Source of the DNA: SZUA-100 sp965248135
GTDB taxonomy: Bacteria; Pseudomonadota; Alphaproteobacteria; Rhizobiales; Rhizobiaceae
Direction of reading: 5' to 3'
Assembly (NCBI GenBank): GCA_965248135.1
Contig: CBDFIN010000008.1
Location: 1 to 64,000, forward strand
Length of the DNA stretch: 64,000 nt
The notes beneath the pieces are model-generated. The model was not told the origin of the DNA, did not search any database, and saw nothing but the letters and a program-made list of their open reading frames with translations. This document shows positions 1-8,647 of the stretch, piece by piece. How positions within the stretch are numbered: the stretch's first letter is position 1; every line of letters begins with the position of its first letter. A program made the position numbers and the translations under genes.

Positions 1-1189
1 TTTTGTTTTTCTGATTGAGGCTATTATGGTGACTGGTGCGGGTGGGGTAAAGAAATATGTTGTTCGGTTGAGCAGTGAGGAAAGAAGTTCACTTAAAACC
101 ATAATCAACACCGGGCGCGATGCGGCCGGGCGTCTTTTGAAGGCGCGGATTTTGCTGAAGGCCGATGTTTCGACGGATGGTGAGGGCTGGAGTGATGAAC
201 GGATTGGCGAAGCGCTTGAGACCAGCGTTTCGACGGTTTGTCGTATCCGTCGGCGTTTGATAGAGCATGGGCTTGAGGCGGCGATCAATCGCAAGAAGCG
301 CGAAAAGCCACCGATTGAACCGATATTTGATGGTGAAAAGGAGGCTCGCCTTATCCAGTTGGCCTGCTCTGAACCGCCAGTCGGCCATGCTCGCTGGTCG
401 TTGCGGCTTCTGGAAGAAAAGGTGGTGGAGCTTGGCATTGTTGAGAAAGCCAGCGATTCAACAATCGGTCGGGTTTTAAAAAAACACTCTCAAACCCCAT
501 CGGTGTAAGTATTGGGTCATCCCCCCCAAACAAAACGCCGCCTTTGTCGCCGCGATGGAGGATGTTTTAGAGGTTTATACCCGCCCCCATGACCCCAAAC
601 GCCCGCTGGTCTGCCTCGACGAGACATCAAAACAGCTTGTCAAGGAAACCCGCACACCGGTTCCAATGAAGCCAGGTCAGGTCCAGCGTTTCGATTATGA
701 GTATGAACGCAATGGCACCGCCAATCTGTTCATGCTGTTCGCTCCGCTCGAGGGCTGGCGGCACATCAAGGTAACAAAGCGCCGCACAGCCATTGATTAT
801 GCCCATGTTCTGAAAGATCTGGCCGATACCCATTTTGCAGGGGCCGGGAAAATCATCCTTGTGCAGGATAATCTCAACACCCATTGCCCCGCCTCGCTTT
901 ATCAGGCCTTCGAACCGAGCGAAGCACGTCGTCTGGTTGAGCGGTTTGAATGGCATTTTACGCCAAAGCACGGCTCATGGCTCAATATGGCCGAAACTGA
1001 ATTGAGTGTGCTCACATCGCAATGTCTGGATCGCCGTATCTCGGATAAAGCTTTGCTTGAAACCGAAAGCGCCGCATGGCAAAATCACCGCAACAAACAC
1101 AACGCAAGGGCCGATTGGCACTTTTCAACAGATGCCGCACGGAATAAACTCAAAAGCCTGTACCCAGTAATATAGATGAATCAGGGTAC
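1..1189 (+). mobile_element. IS630-family insertion sequence, left end outside the window
   Basis: The element carries a two-part IS630 transposase. Its right end is placed just before the TA dinucleotide at 1190-1191, since IS630/Tc1-mariner elements insert at TA; the end reads GGGTAC followed by TAG. The left terminal repeat is not visible, so the boundary pair cannot be confirmed. A CTAG-bounded hairpin mosaic follows directly. Confidence 0.75.
26..1175 (+). CDS. IS630 transposase, two frames joined at an A7 run
   Basis: The first frame (26-508) encodes the helix-turn-helix N-terminal half. The second (about 480-1175) encodes the DDE half, with the motif LVCLDET, then VQDNLNTH, then the terminal SWLNMAETE. 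Read upstream of 555 in its own frame, the second half continues as NTLKPHRCKYW, directly adjoining the end of the first (GRVLKK). The switch falls at seven A residues (478-484) and needs +1 (or -2). Slippage at A-runs is a known expression route in the IS630 family, so this may be programmed rather than a mutation; a decayed copy is the alternative. The product would cut and paste the element at TA sites. Confidence 0.8.
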
Positions 1190-1292
1190 TAGCAAGATAT
1201 TGAATCTAGTGGAATTTTCGAATTTGGCATTTGAAAATGAACGAAGCTGCAAGTGGGTACCAAATGTCAAATTCATTCCACTAGACCACTAG
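1189..1292. repeat. CTAG-bounded hairpin mosaic, copy 1
   Basis: The hairpin module 1206-1284 (79 bases) begins CTAGTGGAAT and ends ATTCCACTAG, with a long inverted stem. It is preceded by CTAG plus the spacer CAAGATATTGAAT (1189-1205) and followed by ACCACTAG. The same module and spacer occur in reverse orientation at 26804-26895. The final CTAG supplies the stop codon of the nuclease gene on the minus strand (TAG, complement of 1289-1291). Confidence 0.85.
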
Positions 1293-2377
1293 TTATTGGC
1301 GTTGTCATGGACAATCGCCTGCAAATATTCTTCCGCGAAATTTGTCCTTAGCTGAATCCACATGGGAAGATGATCTGACATCTGGTGAGTTCGCCAATAG
1401 GTCCTGTAATAGCTGGTCTTACTCTTGGCATCACGAACTTTTCCCCTGGAAGTCTTCAGATAGGCAGGCCCCATTTCCGCGGCATAGGTAGCCTCATCAC
1501 TATCGGTGTAAACAACGTCAAAGAAATCGAACACACCGGCCTGGCCAGTCGTTTCAAACCGTTTCGTTTTGGGTTTGAATGCGATTTGGTCATAGTGCCG
1601 CGGCTTTTTGCCAACATTGGTTGGAGGAACGTGCTGCAATTCTTTGGGCACCTCAAACCCGGCCCGCTTGATTGCGGCCATTGTAACATCGTCGGGCGAG
1701 AAGATATTGAAATCACCAAGCAGTACGAGATTGTTGCGGTCGTAATCCCGGCGCTCGCGGGATCGCTTGGCTAAGAACTCCGCCACGGTTTCGATTTCTT
1801 CCACACGGTCTGGGTTGTCCGCTGTGCTCTTGCCGTAAATGATATGAACAGTTGAAAGTAACAAATACGACCAGCCAACCCGAAATCCACATATATAGGG
1901 TGTGCGATAAAGCTGATCGGATGGCTCATAAACTCTCTCACCGGTCGCTGTTTTGACCCGCTTGGGTGGAATAACAATCTCTCCGGCGACACGATTAAAC
2001 GAAACAGCATTCTTGTTGTAGACGAAGGCCATGCGCTCCCGATTTCCAGGTTTTCCCTCAGTCACATCTGAGACGATATAATCCCAGTCACTCTTGCCTA
2101 AAATGTTGAGGACCTTGTCGAGCGCATCAAGATCCTCTCGAACTTCTTGGACGGCAATTAAATCAAAATGAGAAATAATTTCAGCGATGTAATATAGGCA
2201 CTCCAGCGATCTATCTCCATATGCGTTGGAGTCAAACTCTCTGATATTCCAAGTGGCCAAGAGAACTTTGTCATCACATTTTGTTGGCACCTGCGCGGCC
2301 ATGGTTTCTTTTAACTCCAATAGTTTACTGGCGGTGCGCCCAGCGTCGCTTGTTTTCTTGACGTTGCTGTAAAACAT
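1289..2377 (-). CDS. endonuclease/exonuclease/phosphatase-family protein
   Basis: A protein of 362 residues with the EEP fold: an early LATWNIREFD strand, then IAVQEVRE (metal-binding Glu), LLGDFNIFSPDD in the second half and the closing SDHLPMWIQL with the catalytic Asp-His. Such enzymes hydrolyse phosphodiesters of nucleic acids, lipids or inositol phosphates; the substrate here cannot be told. I start it at the ATG at 2377 because GGGAG lies about 8 bases upstream. The longer frame begins inside the neighbouring insertion sequence and is an artefact. The stop codon lies in the flanking CTAG repeat. ISAs1 copy 1 sits about 50 bases before the start, so the native promoter is probably separated from the gene. 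Confidence 0.8.
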   Translation of the reverse strand: MFYSNVKKTSDAGRTASKLLELKETMAAQVPTKCDDKVLLATWNIREFDSNAYGDRSLECLYYIAEIISHFDLIAVQEVREDLDALDKVLNILGKSDWDYIVSDVTEGKPGNRERMAFVYNKNAVSFNRVAGEIVIPPKRVKTATGERVYEPSDQLYRTPYICGFRVGWSYLLLSTVHIIYGKSTADNPDRVEEIETVAEFLAKRSRERRDYDRNNLVLLGDFNIFSPDDVTMAAIKRAGFEVPKELQHVPPTNVGKKPRHYDQIAFKPKTKRFETTGQAGVFDFFDVVYTDSDEATYAAEMGPAYLKTSRGKVRDAKSKTSYYRTYWRTHQMSDHLPMWIQLRTNFAEEYLQAIVHDNANN

Positions 2378-2430
2378 TTTTCTGTCTCCCAAATTCTGCG
2401 ATCCTAAAGCGTCCCACGAATATTTTATGT

Positions 2431-3623
2431 CAGGGCAATCGCATTTCAAAAGTTGTTTAGGAGTGAAAGCAGGAAATCATCATTCCAGCCAGCGCGTTTG
2501 AATTTTACGCGGTTTGATCCCTTGTCCTGATTTGCCTTTATGATGTTTAGTGCGATACGTCTGAGGGCTGCAAAATTGATCGGTGCGTTGTCTTTGCGAG
2601 CGCGATGGAGATCATCATTCATAATGACATCAAGCGACCAGTGAAGGCTGTTTTCAATTTGCCAATGCCCCCGAATAATGGTTGCAGCTTCCTGCGCTTG
2701 TGGGGGTTTTGACATGAGATAAACGCGTTCGCAGCGGCTTGATTTTCCGTTCATTTCACGTGTTGAAGTGACATGGACGAAGGTCTTGAGGCTTGGCCAT
2801 TTGTGTGTGTCGTCAAGATATTGCGTAGTGCTGTAGACATGGTAACATCGCTCTTCAATGCGGCCATGGTTGGCGTCAGTTGAGATATATTCGTCAATAT
2901 AATCAGTCTCTTGATCATCAATGAAGGCCCGCACATCCGCCTGCATATCGCCCTGATTGCCCTTCAGTTGCACACAGTAATCGCCGCCTTCACGCACGAT
3001 CAACTCACAGGTCTCGCGTTGGCAATGCAGCGCGTCAGCAGTGATCGTCATGCCCTTGATGTCGAGCATTTTGATCAACTCACGTAGGGCCAAAATCTCG
3101 CCACCACCCTTGGCACTTTCGATAATACCGAGGCTCAAACGAGCCCCATGCGCAAAGGCGGTCACCACGTTCAGGCCGGATTGATTGGCGGCCCTGTCAA
3201 AGGTGCGACGCATCTCTTTGCCGTCAATGGCGATGGCGGGTTGGGCATCGCGTGCCTGGGCAAAATCAGCACGGAACTTCTCAAACAGGCGTTGAAAGCT
3301 TGCGGGCTTAAGCAACCGAAACAGCCGTGAAAACGTGTCGTGACACGGCGTGCCATTCGGCAATTCGAGAAAATCGCGCAGAAATTCTTCCTTCGCATGG
3401 CCAAAATCGGCCATATCCACCGCAGTTTCGCCGCCACACAAGGCACATAAAAGGCTGATTGTCATGATGTCACAAAACTTGTGACGGCAGGCATTGCCCG
3501 TGCGTGGATCGTCTATATCATTGAAATAGCTTATGATTGTTGACATCTTGAGGCTCCATATCGTGATGGAACCTCAAGAATCTATTCAGGCATATTTGTC
3601 AAACCCCAAATGCGATTCCCCTG
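2431..3623 (-). mobile_element. ISAs1-family insertion sequence, copy 1, complete
   Basis: This 1193-base element has 16-base terminal inverted repeats differing at one base (CAGGGCAATCGCATTT and CAGGGGAATCGCATTT). It is flanked by a perfect 10-base target duplication, TATTTTATGT (2421-2430 and 3624-3633). The same element, of the same length and with an identical translation, lies at 24923-26115 in the opposite orientation, so both insertions look recent. Confidence 0.95.
2446..3546 (-). CDS. ISAs1-family transposase, copy 1
   Basis: A full-length protein of 366 residues. The N-terminus (ISYFNDIDDPR) is typical of the ISAs1/H-repeat family, followed by AIDGKEMRR, ITADALHCQ and the C-terminal block with HWQIENSLHW. 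These are the expected positions of the DDE catalytic residues (Asp in AIDGK, Asp in TADALH, Glu in QIENSLHW). No frameshift is seen and the translation equals that of copy 2, so it is probably active. Confidence 0.95.
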   Translation of the reverse strand: MSTIISYFNDIDDPRTGNACRHKFCDIMTISLLCALCGGETAVDMADFGHAKEEFLRDFLELPNGTPCHDTFSRLFRLLKPASFQRLFEKFRADFAQARDAQPAIAIDGKEMRRTFDRAANQSGLNVVTAFAHGARLSLGIIESAKGGGEILALRELIKMLDIKGMTITADALHCQRETCELIVREGGDYCVQLKGNQGDMQADVRAFIDDQETDYIDEYISTDANHGRIEERCYHVYSTTQYLDDTHKWPSLKTFVHVTSTREMNGKSSRCERVYLMSKPPQAQEAATIIRGHWQIENSLHWSLDVIMNDDLHRARKDNAPINFAALRRIALNIIKANQDKGSNRVKFKRAGWNDDFLLSLLNNF

Positions 3624-3633
3624 TATTTTATGT

Positions 3634-3788
3634 AGACGTGCCTTGCTTAAACAACCAACACCTATATACTGTGAAAATATGATGTTGACATGCGTATATT
3701 TCATGTAATTTCTATTCTAAGCTGCAATAACCGACATGTATACCCTTCTGGTACTGGCATCGGAAAATTCAAGAGTGAAGTGCAACGG
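3634..3788. other. AT-rich spacer between two insertion sequences
   Basis: About 155 bases between the target duplication of ISAs1 copy 1 and the decayed ISAs1. No coding frame is recognisable. It may hold the original promoter of the nuclease gene at 1289-2377, now cut off by the insertion. Confidence 0.4.
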
Positions 3789-5028
3789 CAGGGCTGTTCA
3801 ACGCTAATTACTTGTATCGGTAATCGAGCACTTTGGTGAAGTCGAGGGCGTTGCGCCACAGGGCGTCTGCGATGTTTTGTTCGCCGTTGGCACGCAGGAT
3901 ATTAAGTGCGAAACTGCGCGCTCTGGCGAAGATGCCAGGGTTGGTGCGAATGCGGCTGGCGTCCTCCAGCATCGTAACATCGCGGACATAATGATTTCTG
4001 TTCTCGATACCCCAGTGGTTGCGAATGGCTTGCGCCGCTTTCTTCGCGCTGACGGGTGCGGAGCAGGCATAAAAGCAGGTCTCCTCGCGACAGTTCCACA
4101 TCCCGGTTTTGGCGCTGCGGAGAAATGTCACTCTCGTCACACGGATGATACGCACGATGAGCCCGTTCCAGCCGGTTTGTTTAAGCGCCTGAGCGGCATC
4201 GAAAACCTCGACAATGCGGGTCTCGACGCGCATGCGCTTGCCTCTGTCGATGGTTTCATGACGAGCCAGCGGCAGTTTTCTTTCGCCGACAGCCTCGATT
4301 ATTCGCAGCAGACCGGGCTGATTTTCCTTAAGTTGAACAATGAGATGGCTTTTCGCCGCCCGGGCCGCCCGGAAAGTTTTTTTTGACAGTGCATGGCGTC
4401 CATCGTAAACAGCCGGCCGGTAAGCGCCAGCGCTTTGATCATCGCTTGCGCGGCGGGGATTTCGTTGCTCTTCTCGTCCACCTCCAGGTGTCCCAGGATC
4501 AGCGCGTCATCGACCGCAAAAGCGCTTAGAACATGGGCCGCCTTGCGGTCGTTAAAGGCATCGAAACTGTGCCGCAGCGTCTTGCCGTCGATAGCGACAA
4601 CCGGCATCGCTTCCACGTCTTCACCCCGTTCGCTACCGCACAATTCCACCGCATGGCGGCGGAAAACCAGCTCCACCTCGCCACCATCAAGCCCGCGCAG
4701 GATGGTTCGCACGGCACTATAAGCCGGCGCGCGCTCCCAGCCGAAGCCGAATGCCCCATTGAGGTGCTCGCGATGAGCCTCGATGAAGCGATGGACCTTG
4801 CGATAGGACGTCGCCCCGGACAAAATCGCCAGGATCGTCGCCAGCATCACCGGACCAAGCTGCCATTTCTTGCCCTGCGCCCGGCGTGGGGATTTCGCAC
4901 AAAAGTTCCAGGAATTTCAATGCCATGAGTGCGCCCCTTCGAATCAAATACACTCCTATAGATTCAGACAAATACCGCTTTGGGAATACCACAGACAACC
5001 ATCAAGTATTTAGCGTTGAACAGCCCTG
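3789..5028 (-). mobile_element. second, unrelated ISAs1-family element with broken transposase
   Basis: The 1240-base element has terminal inverted repeats CAGGGCTGTTCAACGCTAA at the left and its complement at the right. A perfect 10-base target duplication, AGTGCAACGG, flanks it (3779-3788 and 5029-5038). Its target was DNA upstream of the IS30 remnant. The ends are intact although the transposase is not. Confidence 0.92.
3808..4926 (-). pseudogene. ISAs1-family transposase, frameshifted
   Basis: Three frames together make a whole ISAs1 transposase. The start MALKFLELL at 4926 shifts near 4880 into the frame reading LGPVMLATILAILSG and AIDGKTLRHSFD. After TMDAMHCQKK a second break at an A8 run (T8 on the plus strand, 4377-4384) leads into the frame with MRVETRIVEVFD and NHWGIENRNHYVRD. 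The second break could be bridged by slippage at the A-run, as nine A residues would restore the family motif CQKKTF. The first break has no such excuse, so the gene is probably dead. Confidence 0.85.
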
Positions 5029-5038
5029 AGTGCAACGG

Positions 5039-5497
5039 CATCCTGTGCTATGAAGGCATTGGATAACATCGCCACAAAGGAGCCGCTGCCATGTCACGCT
5101 ATAGTCATCTTTCCTCGTGGGAAAGGGATGAGATTGCCCCGGCTGGCCCAAGGGAAATCTGGAAAATTCATTGCCTCTCATTTGGAGCGCAATCCCTCGA
5201 CGATCAGCCGCGAGATACGCCGCAATCGCTACAAGGATGGCGGCTATCGTCCTGTGACCGCTGACCGGCGTTATCAAGCCAGACGCCAACGCCCTTTAAT
5301 GCTCGATTGCCGCACCGGTCTTGCCCAATTTGTGCGTGATCAGTTGTCCTTCGGCTGGACACTGGAACAAATCGCCGGCTGGTTGCGCCGTGGTGTTGAG
5401 AACATTGGCTATGTTTGTCACGAGACCATTTACGCCTGGATTTATTCCCGCACCAAAACTGGCGACAAACTGTGGAAATGATTGCCTCGTCACAAGG
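5039..5497 (+). pseudogene. IS30-family transposase remnant
   Basis: An IS30 transposase begins at ATG 5091 (MSRYSHLSSWERDEIA), after the purine-rich AAAGGAG. An extra C in the C-run around 5137-5140 throws it out of frame, and the next frame carries LAQGKSGKFIASHLERNPST, the DNA-binding helix-turn-helix of the family. A TGA at 5479 interrupts the usual LWK-LPRHK motif, and the IS21 copy cuts the gene at 5498. Everything after residue 135 or so, including the DDE domain, is missing. Its terminal repeats are not visible. Confidence 0.8.
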
Positions 5498-5657
5498 TGT
5501 CAATCAGCATTGAAGTTTGACCCCTTATCGGCGTGCAATTTTGGCTCCTTGCTGTTCTGCATTTTGGATTGAGGTTATCATTCTGGTTGCGAAGGCAAGA
5601 AGGGATCGGAGCGCGGAGACTTCAATTATCGCAGCGCTTTGATCCCTTCTGGTTTGA

Positions 5658-6386
5658 TCAGTTACGATGTTTGAGACGCCAGCTTTCATTGCCGGTCTCA
5701 ATGATGTCGCAATGATGCGTGAGGCGGTCGAGTAGTGCGGTTGTCATTTTGGCATCACCGAATACGGTTGGCCATTCAGCGAAGGTAAGATTAGTAGTGA
5801 CAATGATTGATGTGCGCTCGTAGAGCTGGCTGATCAGATGGAACAAGAGCTGGCCACCTGATTGTGCGAATGGCAGGTAACCGAGTTCGTCAATGATCAA
5901 CAGATCAACGCGGGTCAACCGATCTGTCATACGCCCGGCCTTTCCATCACGGTGCTCAGCCTCAAGGCGATTGACCAGATCAACGGCGCTGAAGAATCTG
6001 ACACGATGGCGGGTCTTTACTGTGTTGGAACCGATAGCAGTTGCCAGGTGTGTTTTTCCAGTGCCGGTTCCTCCGACGAAAACGGCGTTTCTTGTTTGAT
6101 CAAGGAATGAGCCACCATGCAAACCGCGCACAAGTTCCTCATTGAGCGGGCTGGCATCAAAGTTGAACTCCTCAAGTGTCTTCATGACCGGGAATTTGGC
6201 CGCACTCATTTGATAACGGATTGACCGCGCCGTTTTCTCTATGATCTCGGCTTTTAACAAATCACCCAAAATCTCTGCAGCACTTCGTTTATGTTGAATG
6301 CCCGAGCGCATGACATCATCATAGGCTAACCGCATACCCGACAATTGCAACTGCCGCATCATATCGACGATGCCATGACGCTCCAT
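5658..6386 (-). CDS. istB: IS21 helper ATPase IstB, copy A
   Basis: A full-length IstB of 242 residues. The start is the ATG at 6386, preceded by GGAGG at 7 bases; the longer frame reads back into istA. It carries Walker A VFVGGTGTGKTHLA, Walker B LLIIDELGYLPF and sensor IIVTTNL. IstB is an AAA+ ATPase that helps the IstA transposase choose its target. It appears intact, though its partner istA is broken in this copy. Confidence 0.88.
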   Translation of the reverse strand: MERHGIVDMMRQLQLSGMRLAYDDVMRSGIQHKRSAAEILGDLLKAEIIEKTARSIRYQMSAAKFPVMKTLEEFNFDASPLNEELVRGLHGGSFLDQTRNAVFVGGTGTGKTHLATAIGSNTVKTRHRVRFFSAVDLVNRLEAEHRDGKAGRMTDRLTRVDLLIIDELGYLPFAQSGGQLLFHLISQLYERTSIIVTTNLTFAEWPTVFGDAKMTTALLDRLTHHCDIIETGNESWRLKHRN

Positions 6387-8152
6387 GATGAACCTCCACT
6401 GTGATCCGGTCATATCGTGCACAATCGGCGACTGGATCTTCATGAAGCTGCAGATGCGGCGGAATGGGGACACAATCAGGCAGATTATCCGGTTCATTCT
6501 GGCGTGACAGTATATTCAGTACCGCATCGGCGCTGCGCAATCCTGCATTCAGGGCTGTTTGGCAAGCGGCCTCAACAGCATCCACGCTCTCGTTCATGGG
6601 CGGCCAGAAGCAAATCGACCATCTGTCTATCACCATCCGGGGTTGCTGATAACCTTTTACGGATAGTCGTCAGTGCCATCGGGTTGAATTTTGGGGCAAG
6701 ACCAGTTCCTTGAAAGGTGCGCCATTACGAATGGCACCGGGTTTGCGTTCAAGAATGGGTACATAATGCACCTGAATATTTGGCGGATCATATATTGTTT
6801 TGTCCCGGCCAAAGCGGCGGTCATGCTCACCAACAATCTGCTCGTTCTGTAGCAAAATGATCTTGGTTGCTGTTGCGCGAAGCTGTACCGGTTTGCCGGC
6901 AGCTAGTGGTCTGGCCGAAACGCTTGAATCCTTTTTCAGCACGTTCTTTTTCAAGCGTTTTGGCCACAAAGACCACTAGCAACTTATTGAATTCTAGTGG
7001 TTCTTATGATTCCAACATTTGCCATAAGTACGAGCCGCTGGCGGATGCAAATGTTGGTACAGAACCACTAGGACCGAAACGCTGTAACGATTGCGCTCAA
7101 AGTTCACAAGACAGGTTTTGGAGACGGCGACGATTGTCTCATGGAACCCATTGAAGGAGCCCTGGCACGGTACCAACGCATTTTGCTGTTCCAGAAAAAC
7201 ATCGTAAATCATTCGATCTTTGAACACTGGATGCCTGGTCACTTTGGCATGTTCGATAACCTGTTCATACAGTATCTCATTTGGTCATCATTATTTGCCA
7301 CCTTCAATCGCGGTGCAAAATGCCGCCCGCGCGATACCTTCACTCAGGTATCTCAACCTGCCCTTTCTCCCAGCCTGCGGCAGGAGAACAGGCGACAGGC
7401 TCCACAAGGTGGTGCGAGCACATCTGTTCGAACCTTTTATTGAACTTTCGATCCTTGCCCTTGAGGATCGCATCCACTGCCGTTGACATATTGTCGTATA
7501 TGCCCCGTGCACAGGCACCGCCGAAAAAGGCGAATGCCCTGTCATGGGCGTCAAAAACCATCTCCTGTTTCTCACGCGGATACGCTACCAAAAACGGCAT
7601 GCGGCTGTAGCAAAGCCTGAAGTGGGCAACCTTTACCTTGCTGGCGTCCATCACGACAATCTCATGGCTCCAGTCTCGTGGCTCCAGTCGAACTGGCAGG
7701 CTTCTCCCCAATATTACACAATGAGCAAAACTCAACGGTACAAATGCATGCTCCAAACCGGTGCTGCGTTCATTCCTCCAGCGCTTTGCATATCGCCGCA
7801 CACTATCGTAACTGCCGTCATAGCCAACACGCCGCAGATCATCATGGATACGCGTCAGAGTGAGCCGTTCTTTGCGCGAACATCTTTCGTTCGCCTTCAA
7901 CATCGTATCAAGCTGTTCTGTGAAAAGGCCCAACTTTGGCAGCGGTTGGGTGGATCGGTCATAGCGAAACTCCGTTACTTTGGAGCGCAAAATCTTCCGT
8001 ACAGAATTCCGCGAGATGCCGCGATCCCGGCAAATCTCTTTAATGCCTTTCTTATGAACAAAATGATCCCGTCTGACCTTCGCAACCACAACAATCATCC
8101 CCTGTATAACCCCGACATTTTGATCCAAATGACGGGTACAATGCACAACCAA
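6387..8152 (-). pseudogene. istA: IS21 transposase IstA, copy A, broken
   Basis: The N-terminal 270 residues (7340-8152) carry the helix-turn-helix (EICRDRGISRNSVRKILRS) and part of the DDE domain up to AGWEKGQVE, where the frame stops. Later pieces in other frames (7242-7084, 6905-6670, 6640-6387) give VIEHAKVTRHPVFKDRMIYD, NRYSVSARPLAAGKP and the C-terminus with ALNAGLRSADAVLNILSR. The break after GQVEIPE is shared with copy B and so is older than the duplication. A 159-base insertion (6925-7083) and a small indel near 6590 are private to this copy. Confidence 0.85.
6903..7083. repeat. CTAG-bounded hairpin mosaic inside istA, copy 2
   Basis: Relative to copy B of the IS21, 159 bases (6925-7083) are inserted, flanked by the direct repeat CCGAAACGCT (6915-6924 and 7074-7083). 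The insert begins with an inverted near-copy of the adjacent istA sequence, forming a hairpin CTAGTGGTCTGGCCGAAACG to its complement (6903-6979). Next come the spacer CAACTTATTGAATT and hairpin module 6994-7071, which starts CTAGTGGTTC and ends GAACCACTAG. That second module recurs at 26896-26972. Confidence 0.8.
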
Positions 8153-8218
8153 GGGAGGGGGTCAAAATTGAACGCCGATCTCCCCGTTTAAGGGGGCAAT
8201 CTTGCATGTCGATCTACA

Positions 8219-8647
8219 CTTCGGTATATTTTCCAGGGTTATACCCTGCAAAGCCGTGGGCATTTGGCGGAGGGTTGTCAGGGTCTCAATTTTTCCAATG
8301 ATTTCAGTGCTTTTTACTCACTCCCAACCAGTGGTGAATGGTTAAAATCAGAAATCAAATGGTTCAAATGAACCCTGACCCCGACCCCCTTACACAAAGT
8401 GTTCGCTAGAGTGCGACTGGAAGGGGGGTGAATTGCCTTGTCCGGCACTCTGGGGTCGGGGTCAGGGTTGCGGTCCTGACAGCCCATCGTTCCCATCTCG
8501 GATTGGATTGAGTGTGTGGGAACTCCCTTCTGAGCAAAGCTCATAAGACCACCAAAAGATACAATAGAGGATTAGGATTATGATATGCCAATTTCAGTGA
8601 GAAATTGGGCTGGTGTGAATGTGGGAATCCCCTCAAAAGCATGAGCT
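8219..8647. other. gene-free stretch with a perfect 18-base inverted repeat
   Basis: No gene is recognised here. An inverted repeat AACCCTGACCCCGACCCC (8371-8388) pairs perfectly with its complement at 8452-8469, with a loop of about 63 bases. A weaker hairpin, CAATTTCAGTGAGAAATTG, lies near 8590. Candidate roles are a transcription terminator for the minus-strand Fic gene, a transfer-origin hairpin or a recombination site; none is proven. Confidence 0.5.

Larger units (their letters stand above)
5498..8218 (-). mobile_element. IS21-family element, copy A, degenerate
   Basis: The left end begins TGTCAATCAGCATTGAAG, the right end is the complement of TGTAGATCGACATGCAAG, and both run into similar inverted sequence. 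The order istA then istB on the minus strand is that of IS21. No target duplication is seen: the left flank is an IS30 gene and the right flank is unrelated, so flanking DNA has been lost. istA is broken and a 159-base insert lies in it. Copy B at 13751-15913 is closely similar but damaged elsewhere. Confidence 0.88.

Noticed and set aside
8255..8290. GGCGGAGGGTTGTCAGGGTC as a left attachment repeat of the tRNA-Ser 3' end
   Set aside because: The match to GGCGGAGAGACAGGGATTCG breaks after eight bases; a true attachment repeat should be longer and exact.
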